The notes: generated from the letters alone by a model not told the origin. 64,000 bases of DNA from an uncultured Pelagibacteraceae bacterium (GCA_902601895.1 CACKOU010000001.1:80688-144687); one strand, 5' to 3'. Counted from the first letter of the stretch, positions 27,867 through 38,234 are shown. Translations and numbers: made by a program.

Positions 27867-28706
27867 CTACTTGAGTAGTTTTTTAAAATTTTCTAAAATT
27901 TTACCAGTTCTTGATTTATCTTCTTTAATTTTTACATTTGTATAATCTTTATTAAATATTGTGTAGGATTTAGAATACCACTCACTTGATTGATAATTAT
28001 ACCCTAATAAATATGCATATTTTTTTGCTTCTTTTTCTAAACCTATTTTATAATTTAACTCAACTAGTCGAAATAAAGCTTCTTCAATAAAAATAGTATC
28101 ATCATAATCTGTAACTACAAGTTTAAATCTATTTAAAGCAGGTATCCATTTTTCTCTATCAAGGTAGTATCTTGCTATATACATTTCCTTTGCTGCAAGT
28201 AATTCTTTTATTAACTCCAATTTAAATTCTGAATCTAGTGCAAAATCAGTATTAGGATAATCATTAACAACTTTTTCAAAATAATTTTTTGCTTTATAAA
28301 TAATTTGTGTATCTTTTGTTTCATCAATCATTTGATCATAATAACTTAAACCTAGAAGATAATAAGCATAATCTTTATTTGAGTGATTTGGATACTTTTT
28401 AAGAAATCTATTTAATTCTATTATGCTGTCATCAAAATATGATTGACTATAATAAGAATATGCTGCCATCAACGATGCTCTAGGAGCCCAGATTGATTGT
28501 GGATAAATAATTTCCACTTCATTAAATTTTCTAGCTGCATATATTACATCACCACTATTTAATTCTTCTAAACCTTTCTTATACGCTTCTATCATCTGAT
28601 CTTCTTGACTCTTTTCAAAAATAATACTTTTTTTTGCCTCTTTTTTTGAACAAGAAAAAATAGTTAAAATTAATAGAAAATAAAATATTACTCTAATTGT
28701 AGGCAT
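27867..28706 (-). CDS. bamD: BamD outer-membrane assembly lipoprotein
   Basis: BamD is the TPR lipoprotein of the BAM complex that folds outer-membrane proteins. The signal peptide ends in a lipobox-like I-F-S-C with Cys19, phenylalanine being unusual at -2. Five TPR-like repeats follow (GLEELNSGDVIYAARKFNEVEIIYPQS and on). The length of 279 residues fits. It lies between lpxC and ligA, the conserved alphaproteobacterial position apart from the missing recN. Confidence 0.93.
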   Translation of the reverse strand: MPTIRVIFYFLLILTIFSCSKKEAKKSIIFEKSQEDQMIEAYKKGLEELNSGDVIYAARKFNEVEIIYPQSIWAPRASLMAAYSYYSQSYFDDSIIELNRFLKKYPNHSNKDYAYYLLGLSYYDQMIDETKDTQIIYKAKNYFEKVVNDYPNTDFALDSEFKLELIKELLAAKEMYIARYYLDREKWIPALNRFKLVVTDYDDTIFIEEALFRLVELNYKIGLEKEAKKYAYLLGYNYQSSEWYSKSYTIFNKDYTNVKIKEDKSRTGKILENFKKLLK

Positions 28707-28744
28707 TTGTTATTTTTATCAAATTTTTTGATAAATTCTAATAC

Positions 28745-29665
28745 TTAAGCTATAGATTTTAAAAATTCAATATTAGATAGAGCGTTTGGCAAATTTTGAC
28801 CTTTTATTTCAATCAAAGAGTAATTCGATTGATCAGAAAAAATTTTTCTCAAAAGTTTATTTGTTAAATTATGGCCTCCTTGAGAACATTTAATCTTTCC
28901 AACAATTCTATAACCAGACAAATATAAATCTCCGAGACAGTCTAATATTTTATGATTCACAAATTCTTGTTTGTTTCTTAGTCCGTCTTTGTTTAATATT
29001 TCATCATTATCCACAACAACCGCGTTTTGTAGATTACCACCTTTGCCAAGACCCATTTTTTTCAATTTTTCAATGTCTTCATATAAGCAGAAAGTTCTAG
29101 ACTCATAAATGTGATTTAAATCATCTTCATAAACGTCAATTTTATTTTTTTGAGTATTTATAATCTTATTTTTATATTTAATTTCAAATTCAATAGTTAA
29201 ATTTACATTTGATTGTTTAATTTCTATAAATTTTTCATTATCATATATAGAAATTTCTTTATTAATTTTAATTAACTTAATTGGAGATTGACTAACTTTG
29301 AGCCCAGTAGAGTTAATTAAATTTACAAATTCAATTGCTGATCCATCTAAGATAGGTACTTCAGAAGAGTCTACTTCCACAATCACGTTATCTACTCCTA
29401 ATCCATATAATGCTGCCATTAGATGTTCAATGGTAGATAATGATACTCCATAATTATTTGATATTGTTGTGCATAAATTTGTGTTTGTCACATTATTATA
29501 TTTTGGAATCAAAATATTATTTTTAGTTAAATCTATTCTTTTAAAAACTACTCCAGTATTAGGTAAAGCTGGAATTAATTTAAGATTAGTCTTTACTCCT
29601 GTATGAATACCTACCCCTGTAAAGTTTATTTCTTTTGATATAGTTTTTTGAGTTAATATAGGCAT
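28745..29665 (-). CDS. lpxC: UDP-3-O-acyl-N-acetylglucosamine deacetylase
   Basis: LpxC is the zinc enzyme for the committed step of lipid A synthesis. The zinc ligands are seen: a histidine in STIEHLMAAL, and H-x-x-x-D in NHKILDCLGDLYL. The catalytic histidine is in SQGGHNLTNK. Its 306 residues are normal. The presence of lpxC shows that this organism makes lipid A. It follows ftsA by 59 bases, without ftsZ between them. Confidence 0.97.
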   Translation of the reverse strand: MPILTQKTISKEINFTGVGIHTGVKTNLKLIPALPNTGVVFKRIDLTKNNILIPKYNNVTNTNLCTTISNNYGVSLSTIEHLMAALYGLGVDNVIVEVDSSEVPILDGSAIEFVNLINSTGLKVSQSPIKLIKINKEISIYDNEKFIEIKQSNVNLTIEFEIKYKNKIINTQKNKIDVYEDDLNHIYESRTFCLYEDIEKLKKMGLGKGGNLQNAVVVDNDEILNKDGLRNKQEFVNHKILDCLGDLYLSGYRIVGKIKCSQGGHNLTNKLLRKIFSDQSNYSLIEIKGQNLPNALSNIEFLKSIA

Positions 29666-29724
29666 ATGTGAATATATACTTAAAAACCCTTAAAAATCGT
29701 ATACAACTAATGTTACAAGATAAT

Positions 29725-30894
29725 TCAAGAACTATTAAATAAGTTAAAAAATTTCTCAAAAATTCCTGATTTCTTTGGATTTTCGATGGTTTTATTTTTT
29801 AATTCTAAAAAATATTTAGCTCCAAGAGAGCAAATTTCATCATCTATTTCATCATAGTAACATATTTTACTAAAATTAAATTTATTTTCTAAATGAAAAT
29901 GATTCTGATTAAATAGCTTTGATCCATCACCCATCAAAATAAGTTTTGAAGTATTAATTTTAAATATTTTTTTTATCAATTCAAAATCTGAAAATGAAAG
30001 ATTAATGATTTCCTCAGATCTTGCTAATATTACTTTTTTTAAAGTATCAATAGATATTTGTTTACTGTTGATTTCTCTGATCAAATTAAAGTTAGAGGTT
30101 GAATTCTTTGAATTAAAGGAAAATTCCTCATTAGTTTCAAAAAATGATAATTTTAAATTTTCTGCCGATTGAAGATCAATTTTAAAAATTTTTGAAATAT
30201 CTTTCGTAATATGATTTCCACCAATAGGTATATTTTTACAGTATAATAATTTTTCGTTCAAAATGATATTTAGAGAACTTTTTTCCCAACCAATATCCAA
30301 AAAAAATAATATATTATCTTTTTCAAATTGCTTGCTATAATATTTTGATTTAAGAAAACTTGTAAAAAATAGGTTTATAACATTAAGATTTTCAGATTTG
30401 AATTTGTTAATTATGTCATCATGGGATTTTTTGTTTGTACATAAAATTTTTAATTCTACTAATAATGATTTAACTTTTTTTTTATTTGGAAATTCATCTA
30501 TTTCTATACCATCTAAAGTTAAGCTAGATCTAACTACATCAATAATTTTATAGTCTGGATAATTTTTTTCAATAAATTTTAATACTTCATTTTCTATTTC
30601 ATAATAATTTTTTTTTATAAAATAAATATCATTAAGATTTTTTTTATAACAAATATCAATAGTCAATAAATTCTTTGTATCAAATAATATAATTAGATTA
30701 TTAATATGTTGAGAAATATTTTTTTCGCTTTTTTTTATGAACTCCTTCAAATTAAAATAATTTTCATCGTCATCATTAATTGAACTTATTTTTGCACTTT
30801 GCGAATATATTTTTTTTAAAAATTTATTAAATGTAGCTAATCTTATTTTTGAAGTTCCAAAGTCAATAACAGTTATACTTTCATTACTATTCAT
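29725..30894 (-). CDS. ftsA: Cell division protein FtsA
   Basis: FtsA is an actin-fold ATPase that ties FtsZ filaments to the membrane. The N-terminal phosphate-1 motif is in VIDFGTSKIRLA and a second phosphate loop in LFFLDIGWEKSSLNI. The C-terminal GIFEKFFNLFNSS can form the amphipathic membrane-targeting helix. The sequence is highly diverged and lysine-rich, so identity rests partly on position after ftsQ. It overlaps ftsQ by 8 bases. Unlike most bacteria, ftsZ does not follow. Confidence 0.88.
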   Translation of the reverse strand: MNSNESITVIDFGTSKIRLATFNKFLKKIYSQSAKISSINDDDENYFNLKEFIKKSEKNISQHINNLIILFDTKNLLTIDICYKKNLNDIYFIKKNYYEIENEVLKFIEKNYPDYKIIDVVRSSLTLDGIEIDEFPNKKKVKSLLVELKILCTNKKSHDDIINKFKSENLNVINLFFTSFLKSKYYSKQFEKDNILFFLDIGWEKSSLNIILNEKLLYCKNIPIGGNHITKDISKIFKIDLQSAENLKLSFFETNEEFSFNSKNSTSNFNLIREINSKQISIDTLKKVILARSEEIINLSFSDFELIKKIFKINTSKLILMGDGSKLFNQNHFHLENKFNFSKICYYDEIDDEICSLGAKYFLELKNKTIENPKKSGIFEKFFNLFNSS

Positions 30895-31579
30895 GTGATA
30901 TTACTATGCGATTAGAAATTCTTAAATCATATTTTTTATTATTGCTAAGGTTATTAAATTTTAAAATCTCTTTGTAATTTTTAATTGCTATTTCAATATT
31001 TTTTTTAGGTAACATTAAAATGACACCATTATTAAATTTTAAATCCCATCTACCGTTTTTATGAAAAAAAAAATTGTCGATATTAAAAATATTTATACCA
31101 TTATCTTTCAATATTTTTTTAAGATCTAAAAAATTGATTATACTAAATTTTCCAAATATTATCGGAAGTTTCTTTTTTATTTTAATCTCCTCAAAATTTA
31201 TAAATTTTCCGTTTTCTCCAACAAAATATTTATGTCCATTGATATAAGTTATAGCTAAAATATCAGTTTTTGTTAGAGACACTTCTAATACTGAAGGATA
31301 TAATTTCTTTATATTGTAGCTATCTATAAATTTAAAAGTATTCATTTTATACTCTAGATTATTTTTTTTTAAAAAAAATAAATTTGTATAATCGTTTATA
31401 TCTAAGGTATTGATAATTTTTAATTTTTCGTGAGGATTGACTCCTAAAACAACAACTTCTTTTATTTCAAAGTATTTTGTTAAAATATTAACTAATTGAG
31501 TATTATGAAGAGTTGTTAAGGTTATTAAAAAAAAAAAATAATAGGATATTTTATTTCTACTTGTTTGTTGAAGCATCAT
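30887..31579 (-). CDS. ftsQ: Cell division protein FtsQ
   Basis: A bitopic divisome protein with a short cytoplasmic tail, one membrane helix (residues 12-28), a POTRA-like domain beginning near residue 36 (FEIKEVVVLGVNPHEKLKIINTL) and a periplasmic beta domain. At 230 residues it is shorter than the E. coli protein (276). Identification relies on this architecture and on the ddl-ftsQ-ftsA order. It overlaps ddl by 23 bases and ftsA by 8. Confidence 0.85.
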   Translation of the reverse strand: MMLQQTSRNKISYYFFFLITLTTLHNTQLVNILTKYFEIKEVVVLGVNPHEKLKIINTLDINDYTNLFFLKKNNLEYKMNTFKFIDSYNIKKLYPSVLEVSLTKTDILAITYINGHKYFVGENGKFINFEEIKIKKKLPIIFGKFSIINFLDLKKILKDNGINIFNIDNFFFHKNGRWDLKFNNGVILMLPKKNIEIAIKNYKEILKFNNLSNNKKYDLRISNRIVISHE

Positions 31580-32477
31580 TTATAATCTTTTCAATTAACC
31601 TTTTGAAATTTATACCATAATAATTTGCTATCTCTGGAACTAAAGACAAAGATGTCATGCCTGGTTGGGTATTAAGTTCAAGTAAGTAGAATTTTCCGTT
31701 GAAAAAACGAAAATCCGATCTTGTTACACCTCTACATTTTAAAATTTTGTGTGCTTTTAAGGCTATATTATTTACTTTTTTGGAATTTTTTGCGTTTAAT
31801 TTTACTGGTATAATATGCTCTGTCTTTGCATGAGAACTATATTTTGCAGTATAGTCATAAAACTTTCTTTTAGGTTTTAGTTCAATTGCACCCAGTATTT
31901 TATTATTTAGTATTGCTACCTGAATTTCTCTACCAGGTATGTATTTTTCAATCATTAATTCACTGTAATGACTAAGTTTATTTATATTTTTGTAAATATC
32001 TTTTATTCCACAAATAAAAACATTTACACTTGAACCTTCATTTAAAGGTTTTACAACAACTGGAAAATTAAGTTTATTCTTAATTTTTAAGATGATTTGC
32101 TTTCTATTTAATTTCTTTTTAAATGAATAAATAAAGTATTTAGGTGTCAATATATTATTTTCCTTAAATATTTTTTTTGATATTTCTTTATCTATTGCTA
32201 TTGAAGAAGATAATACACCAGAATGAGTATATTTAACTTTTTGATTTTCTAAAATTGATTGAATGTATCCATCTTCACCATATCTTCCATGTAATAAATT
32301 TAGAACTAAGTCAGGTTTAAATTTTTTTATTTTTTTTATTAAATCACCATTAGGATTTATTACTTTTAATTTTTTTTTTTTATCTTTAGATAATTCTTTA
32401 TAAACACTTTTAGCAGTTTGAAGGCTTATTTCTTTCTCATTAGAGTATCCTCCAGCCAAAATTAAAATTTTTTTCAC
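31557..32477 (-). CDS. ddl: D-alanine-D-alanine ligase
   Basis: An ATP-grasp enzyme making the D-Ala-D-Ala end of the peptidoglycan stem. Motifs: ILAGGYSNEKEISLQTA at the N terminus, HGRYGEDGYIQS, FPVVVKPLNEGSSVNV (ATP-grasp lysine), GREIQVAIL, and ELNTQPGMTSLSLVPEIA (metal-binding N and E). The length, 306 residues, is standard. The start codon shares one base with the murB stop. Confidence 0.96.
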   Translation of the reverse strand: MKKILILAGGYSNEKEISLQTAKSVYKELSKDKKKKLKVINPNGDLIKKIKKFKPDLVLNLLHGRYGEDGYIQSILENQKVKYTHSGVLSSSIAIDKEISKKIFKENNILTPKYFIYSFKKKLNRKQIILKIKNKLNFPVVVKPLNEGSSVNVFICGIKDIYKNINKLSHYSELMIEKYIPGREIQVAILNNKILGAIELKPKRKFYDYTAKYSSHAKTEHIIPVKLNAKNSKKVNNIALKAHKILKCRGVTRSDFRFFNGKFYLLELNTQPGMTSLSLVPEIANYYGINFKRLIEKIINDASTNK

Positions 32478-33385
32478 TACTCTACAATTTTTATTTCTAA
32501 ATTAATATTGATTCCTGTTTTATCTTTCACATTTTTTTTTACAAAATTAATTAACGAGTTCATTTGATCAAATGTAGCATTATTTTTATTGACAAAGAAA
32601 TTTGAGTGTTTTCCAGATATACATGCGTCTCCAAAATGAATATTTGTTGGGACAGAGGCTTTGATTAATTCCCAGGCCCTTTTATCTGTTTGATCAATAG
32701 GATTTTTGAAAGTGCTACCTCCAGTTTTTATTTTAGTGGGTTGTGCATTATTTTTCAATTTTGATAACTCAGTCATTCGAGATTTAATTTTATTTTTTTT
32801 ACAAATTTTTCCTTTGAAGGTTGCGCTTAAAAAGATCAAATTATCCTCTATTTCAATTTTTCGATAACTAAATTTTATATTATTTGATGGGATAACTTTT
32901 ATATTTCCGTTGAAATCAATACCTTGAATTGAAATTAATTTATCTTTAAATTCTGTTCCAAAACAACCAGAGTTCATTTTAAGTCCTCCTCCAACCGAAC
33001 CTGGAATACAATGCATGAACTCAAAGCCAGCTATATGATTTTCCATTGCAAATTTTGAAAGATTTTTTTGAGAACAAGACGAGCCAGCAATTATGGTATC
33101 ACTTTTTAATTTTGATAATGACGAAAAATTATTACTTAATTTTATTATTGCTCCATCATATGTATTATCTTTAAATAAAACGTTTGATCCTAAACCTAAA
33201 ATAAATAATTTTCCTCTACTAGAGTATATTTTCAAAAATTCTTTTAATTCTTTTAGATTTTTTGGCTTAAAAAAAACTTTAGTTTTGCCACCAATATTGA
33301 ACCAGTTAAGTTTTTTTATATTAAAATCAAAAAAAAGATCTGAATTATGAGAATCTTTAAATTTTATAAGATCACTAATAATCAT
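32477..33385 (-). CDS. murB: UDP-N-acetylenolpyruvoylglucosamine reductase
   Basis: An FAD enzyme that makes UDP-MurNAc. The FAD-binding stretch LGLGSNVLFKD, the CIPGSVGGGLKMNSGCFG motif and the TGGSTFKNP motif (catalytic serine) are seen, plus a C-terminal INLEIKIVE ending typical of type II MurB. It has 302 residues. It lies 1 base from murC and shares one base with ddl. Confidence 0.96.
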   Translation of the reverse strand: MIISDLIKFKDSHNSDLFFDFNIKKLNWFNIGGKTKVFFKPKNLKELKEFLKIYSSRGKLFILGLGSNVLFKDNTYDGAIIKLSNNFSSLSKLKSDTIIAGSSCSQKNLSKFAMENHIAGFEFMHCIPGSVGGGLKMNSGCFGTEFKDKLISIQGIDFNGNIKVIPSNNIKFSYRKIEIEDNLIFLSATFKGKICKKNKIKSRMTELSKLKNNAQPTKIKTGGSTFKNPIDQTDKRAWELIKASVPTNIHFGDACISGKHSNFFVNKNNATFDQMNSLINFVKKNVKDKTGININLEIKIVE

Positions 33386-33386
33386 G

Positions 33387-34769
33387 TTAGTTTAAATTTC
33401 TGACCCAACTTGAAATAGAGCCTGCACCCATCGCTATAAAAATCTTATTCCCAAATGTCAAATTTTTTATAATTTTTTTTAAATCTGTCTCACCCTTTAA
33501 TATTATTAAATTAACTTTAGAATTTTTAGCTATTAATTTTGCATAAGAATTATAAGAAAATCCTAATTTTAAGTTTTCTCCTGCTTTATAAATAGGACAA
33601 AGTAAAACTGTGTTTGCTTTTTTGAAGCATTTTGAAAATTCTATTTTTAAATTTTTTAATCTTGAAATTCTATGAGGTTGGAAAATACAAAATATCTCTT
33701 CTTTGTCATAAACTTTTTTTACTCCATCTAATAAAGACTCAATTTCTGTTGGATGGTGAGCATAGTCATCAAAAAAGGGTATTTGATTTTTGTGAAACAA
33801 ATAATTAAATCTTCTTTGTACGCCTTTAAAATTTTTTAACCCAATTTTAATTAAATTGTCAGGTACACCAATAGAGAATGCAACTGCTAATGCTGAAGTT
33901 GCATTTTTAATATTATGAATACCTAACAAAGGTATTTGTAGATTTTTTAAATGCTTACGTTTCCCTGGTATACGAATTTTTATATCAAATTTTGAAAAAT
34001 TTTTTTTTTGTATAATGTTAGTAATTAAAAAATTTGAATTATTGTTTAATCCATAAGTATAAAAATTTTTATTTCTAAGTTTAGGAACAATATTTTTTAT
34101 ATTTTTGTCATCTGTACAAAGAAAAGTTTTTCCCAAAGATGGTGTCTTATTAATAAACTCAATAAACTTATTTTTTAAGTTTTGAATATTTTTATAATAG
34201 TCCATATGTTCATTATCAATATTGGTTACAATTGAGTAATTAAAAGGTATTTGGAGAAAACTTCCATCCGACTCATCTGACTCTATTAAGCTCCAATTAC
34301 TTTTTCCTAGTTTTGCAGAACTCTTTATTGAGTTTAAAACCCCTCCATTAATTATTGTAGGATCTAATTTAGCAAAATTCAAAATGTTAGATAAAATTGA
34401 TGTAGTAGTTGTTTTACCATGAGAACCTGTAACAACAATATTTTTCATAAGAGATACAATATTACCAAGAAGTTCTCCTCTTTTGTAAATTGGTAAATTT
34501 AGTTTTTTTGCCTGCTTGTATTCTGGATTTGTTTTTTTTATCGCTGAAGAGATAACTAGAGCTGTACAATTTTTGATATTATTTCTTTTATGACCTAAAA
34601 AAATGGTTATTTTTTTCTTTCTTAAATTGCTCAAATTTTTGCTGTCAGATATATCACTTCCCTGTATTTTAAAACCAAGACTATTCATTATTAATGCTAA
34701 ACCACTCATCCCAATTCCACCAATTCCAACAAAATGAATTAATTCTGTCTTTCCTAAGTTAATTTTCAT
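33387..34769 (-). CDS. murC: UDP-N-acetylmuramate-L-alanine ligase
   Basis: The first amino-acid ligase of the Mur pathway. The N-terminal Rossmann motif FVGIGGIGMSGLA, the ATP loop GSHGKTTTTS near residue 114, ESDESDGSF, and the YAHHPTEIESLL motif of MurC are present. It has 460 residues. It overlaps murG by 11 bases. Confidence 0.97.
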   Translation of the reverse strand: MKINLGKTELIHFVGIGGIGMSGLALIMNSLGFKIQGSDISDSKNLSNLRKKKITIFLGHKRNNIKNCTALVISSAIKKTNPEYKQAKKLNLPIYKRGELLGNIVSLMKNIVVTGSHGKTTTTSILSNILNFAKLDPTIINGGVLNSIKSSAKLGKSNWSLIESDESDGSFLQIPFNYSIVTNIDNEHMDYYKNIQNLKNKFIEFINKTPSLGKTFLCTDDKNIKNIVPKLRNKNFYTYGLNNNSNFLITNIIQKKNFSKFDIKIRIPGKRKHLKNLQIPLLGIHNIKNATSALAVAFSIGVPDNLIKIGLKNFKGVQRRFNYLFHKNQIPFFDDYAHHPTEIESLLDGVKKVYDKEEIFCIFQPHRISRLKNLKIEFSKCFKKANTVLLCPIYKAGENLKLGFSYNSYAKLIAKNSKVNLIILKGETDLKKIIKNLTFGNKIFIAMGAGSISSWVRNLN

Positions 34770-35835
34770 TAATAATTTCTATAATACGTTTATTTATTGT
34801 ATTCCAATTATTTTTTTTGTTAGTTTTTTCAAGGTTATGTATTTTCTTACAAAAAATCTCATAATCATTAAATATATTAAAAATAAAATTAGATACTTTG
34901 TTAATCTCAAAATCTGATTGATTAATCATCCAGCAACAATTTTTTACATGATAAAAATCTGAATTATAATATTGATGGTTATCTTTAGCTTTTGGCAATG
35001 GTATAGCTAAAAATGGGATATTTAAAAAAGAAAGCTCACTTAAAGTTCCCGCACCTCCTCTCGTTATTGCAAAATTTACACCATCATAGATCTCACTGTC
35101 ATCATAATTATATTGAAAAAAATTAAAATTTATTCCTTCTTCATTATATTTTTTTTTTATCACAGGTATCGAATTTTTATTTGATATTTGTTGGACAACA
35201 TCAAATTTATGTTTTTTTGAAATTTTTATTATTAATTCAGTTACTTTTTCATCAAAAAAAGATGCACCCTGACTACCACCAATGACAAGTACTTTTGAAA
35301 TCTTTGTTTTATAATTAGTTGAATTTTTTTTTATTTTATAAATCTGTTTTTTTAAAATAGGATCAATAATAGCTTTTTTTGATGTATACTTTTTAGGAAA
35401 ATTTCTTAAATCTTTACTGTAACAAATAATTTTGTTTGAAAAACTTAAAGCTATTTTATTTGATCTTCCTAAAACACTATTGGGTTCTAGTAAAATAATT
35501 TTTTTTTTCAAAAAAAAAGCAGCTAAACAAAATGGAAACGTCATATATCCACCAGTGCTTATTACTATATTTATCTTATTTTTTTTTAAAAAACTAAGTG
35601 ATTCAATAATTTTATAAAAATACTTAAAAATATTTATTGGAAAGAAATATGGTTTTAAAAATAAATTTGGAACATCTAATAATTCATAATTATATTTTGT
35701 GTTATCAATAAACTTACTTCCTCTCAAATCAGTTACAATTTTAACAGAAAAAGTATTCTTTAAATGTTCGAATAATGATATTGAAGGTATAACATGACCA
35801 CCTGATCCGCCCGTAACAATTAAAAGATTCTTCAT
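34759..35835 (-). CDS. murG: Lipid II synthase, UDP-GlcNAc transferase MurG
   Basis: MurG adds GlcNAc to lipid I at the inner face of the membrane (GT28 fold). The N-terminal G-loop TGGSGGHVIPS, VISTGGYMTFP, LVIGGSQGASFF (second glycine-rich loop) and ITRGGAGTLSELSFLNIPFLAIPLP (UDP-GlcNAc binding) are seen. It has 358 residues and lies directly next to ftsW with no gap. Confidence 0.97.
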   Translation of the reverse strand: MKNLLIVTGGSGGHVIPSISLFEHLKNTFSVKIVTDLRGSKFIDNTKYNYELLDVPNLFLKPYFFPINIFKYFYKIIESLSFLKKNKINIVISTGGYMTFPFCLAAFFLKKKIILLEPNSVLGRSNKIALSFSNKIICYSKDLRNFPKKYTSKKAIIDPILKKQIYKIKKNSTNYKTKISKVLVIGGSQGASFFDEKVTELIIKISKKHKFDVVQQISNKNSIPVIKKKYNEEGINFNFFQYNYDDSEIYDGVNFAITRGGAGTLSELSFLNIPFLAIPLPKAKDNHQYYNSDFYHVKNCCWMINQSDFEINKVSNFIFNIFNDYEIFCKKIHNLEKTNKKNNWNTINKRIIEIINEN

Positions 35836-36945
35836 TTAAATTAATCTTCTTTTTGTAAGATTTAATATTATTCCTGTAATTATTGACGTACCTATAATTG
35901 AGGAGCCGCCATAACTAAGAAATGGCATTGTCATACCTGTTGTTGGGAACATTCTGATGTTAACACCTACATGAATTATAGTTTGTGATAAAACCATAGT
36001 AATACATCCAGTAAGTATGAGTTTAAGATTATTATTTTCTATATCATTTATTTTTCTTAAAACTCTGTATGAAAAAATTAAATAAATCAATATTATACCA
36101 GTAACTATTATAACACCAAATTCCTCTGCAACGACTGAAATGATATAATCAGTGTGGGCTTCAGGTATTTGAGAATTTAAAGTGCCTTCTCCAATTCCTT
36201 TTCCAAAGAAACCTCCACTTGATATTGCATCGCTAGCTTTATCAGCTTGATAATTATTTCCTCCAGAAATATCAAGAAATGCAATAAGTCTTATTTTTAT
36301 ATATTCAAATTTTGAAACGAAGAAAACTAAGTAAAAAGTAAATAAACTTAAAAAAAATAATGAAAAAGTAAAAAAAATTAAGTTTATTCCTGACACAAAA
36401 ATAATTGCTAACCAAGCTGTTAATATAAGCAAAGTTTGGCCTAAGTCAGGTTGAGATAAAAGTAGTATTATTGTAGGTATTAAAATAATTGTACTAAACA
36501 AATACTTTAAATATAAATTTTTCTTTTCTAAGGAGATTATAAAAGAAGTAATAATTATAAAAAAAGGTTTTAAAGTTTCAATAGGTTGAAATCTTGGCAA
36601 TACTCCTAAATCTAACCATCTTTTTGAACCTTTAACCTCAACACCAATTATAGGGACAAGAAGTAATGCAATGAAAGATAAAATAAATAATAATAATGAT
36701 AATCGTACTAATATTGTTTGGTTTAAAAGGGAAAAGATTAATACGATAAATATACCAATAATAACAAAAATAAAATGTTTTAAAAAGAAATAGTATGAAT
36801 TTGTATCTAGCTTATCAGATGCAATAATAGATGTTGAAACGAGAGAAAAAAATAATCCTAAGGTGAATAATATTGAAACAATAAAAAAAATAGACTTATC
36901 TATATTTTTCCAACAGTCATAAAATGTATCAAAATATTTATTCAT
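35836..36945 (-). CDS. ftsW: FtsW septal peptidoglycan polymerase (SEDS family)
   Basis: A polytopic protein of about 10 helices and 369 residues. The SEDS motifs GVEVKGSKRWLDLG, QPDLGQTLL, GIGEGTLNSQIPEAHTDYIISVVAEEFG (catalytic aspartate in the extracellular loop) and the C-terminal PFLSYGGSSIIG are present. It could be RodA by sequence alone, but its place between murD and murG makes FtsW the sound call. It overlaps murD by 4 bases. Confidence 0.95.
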   Translation of the reverse strand: MNKYFDTFYDCWKNIDKSIFFIVSILFTLGLFFSLVSTSIIASDKLDTNSYYFFLKHFIFVIIGIFIVLIFSLLNQTILVRLSLLLFILSFIALLLVPIIGVEVKGSKRWLDLGVLPRFQPIETLKPFFIIITSFIISLEKKNLYLKYLFSTIILIPTIILLLSQPDLGQTLLILTAWLAIIFVSGINLIFFTFSLFFLSLFTFYLVFFVSKFEYIKIRLIAFLDISGGNNYQADKASDAISSGGFFGKGIGEGTLNSQIPEAHTDYIISVVAEEFGVIIVTGIILIYLIFSYRVLRKINDIENNNLKLILTGCITMVLSQTIIHVGVNIRMFPTTGMTMPFLSYGGSSIIGTSIITGIILNLTKRRLI

Positions 36946-38234
36946 CGATTTAACAGATATTTTTTTGTTAGAGAATTAAATTTTTCTCCTCTATCCTCAA
37001 AATTTTTGAATTGATCAAAAGATGCTGCTGCTGGACTAAATAAAATAGTAACTTTATTCTTTTCTTTTTTTATTTTTTTTGAAATCATTATCAATATTTC
37101 TTCTAAATTTTCTGCTAATTCAATTTTTGACCTGTTCTTAAACAACTTTAAAAATTTAAATCTATCTTTTCCAAAAATAAATAGATTTAAACTTTTAAGA
37201 TATTTTTTTTTTAGATTTAAATTATCACCTTTTTTAATTAAACCACCTAATATCCAATAAGTTTTTTCATTTGGTTTTAAAAAGGGTGCGCTAGAAGATA
37301 ATGTTGTTGATTTAGAGTCATTAATAACAATTAAATTTTTTGATTTATATGTTATTTCTTGTCTAAACTTTAAGGGTTTAAAGTTATTAATAGTTTTTAA
37401 AATAATATTTTTTTTTAATTTTAAATATTTTGATAACTCTAACAAATACGATATATTTTGAAGATTTATTGGGTTATTTAAATAATTATTTTTTATTTTA
37501 AATTTAAATTTTAAATATTTTGTTTTTTTTAAAAATATTATTTTAGATTTTATATTTTTTTTTTTAATCTCTTTTTTTATTAAATTATTATCTTCTATAA
37601 TTGAAATATCCCCCTTTTTTTGTTTAATAACTGACTTTAATTTTGATTGGATATAATTTTTCATTGTTTTATGTCTTTCAAGATGATCGGGTGAAATATT
37701 AATAATCATTGAAAACTTTGACTTAAAATATCTACTATATTCTAATTGATAAGATGAAGCTTCGACAACAAATACTGTGTTTTTTTTTATATTTTTTTCT
37801 TGTAAGAGTGGTTTTCCAAAATTGCCAGTCAATCTTACATCGATGTCATGATTTTTTAATATATTTGCTAATAATTTACATGTTGTAGATTTTCCATTGG
37901 TTCCGGTAACAGTAATAGTTAATATTTCTGGATTAAATTTATAAAATACGTCTAACTCTGTAATAATTTTTTTTTTATATTTCTTTAAATAGCTTGATAG
38001 AAGGCAATTTTTTTTATCAATTCCTGGGCTTAAAATAATATAATCAAATTGTTTTTTTATTAAATTAATCTCTGAAATATAAAATTTTTTTATCTTTTTA
38101 TTAATTTTTTTTTTATTATCATCAAATACAAAACATAAATTTTTATGTTTCAAATAACTTAATGATGCTTGACCAGATTTTCCTAAACCGTAAATCAAAA
38201 TTTTTTTTTTAAAAATTTCATTTGGTGGTATCAT
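36942..38234 (-). CDS. murD: UDP-N-acetylmuramoylalanine-D-glutamate ligase
   Basis: MurD adds D-glutamate to UDP-MurNAc-L-Ala. The N-terminal IYGLGKSGQASLSYL, the ATP loop TVTGTNGKSTTCKL near residue 110, EASSYQLEYS and NDSKSTTLSSS motifs are seen. The protein is exceptionally lysine-rich (long K/I/N runs) but the motifs are intact. It has 430 residues. The start shares one base with mraY. Confidence 0.96.
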   Translation of the reverse strand: MIPPNEIFKKKILIYGLGKSGQASLSYLKHKNLCFVFDDNKKKINKKIKKFYISEINLIKKQFDYIILSPGIDKKNCLLSSYLKKYKKKIITELDVFYKFNPEILTITVTGTNGKSTTCKLLANILKNHDIDVRLTGNFGKPLLQEKNIKKNTVFVVEASSYQLEYSRYFKSKFSMIINISPDHLERHKTMKNYIQSKLKSVIKQKKGDISIIEDNNLIKKEIKKKNIKSKIIFLKKTKYLKFKFKIKNNYLNNPINLQNISYLLELSKYLKLKKNIILKTINNFKPLKFRQEITYKSKNLIVINDSKSTTLSSSAPFLKPNEKTYWILGGLIKKGDNLNLKKKYLKSLNLFIFGKDRFKFLKLFKNRSKIELAENLEEILIMISKKIKKEKNKVTILFSPAAASFDQFKNFEDRGEKFNSLTKKYLLNR

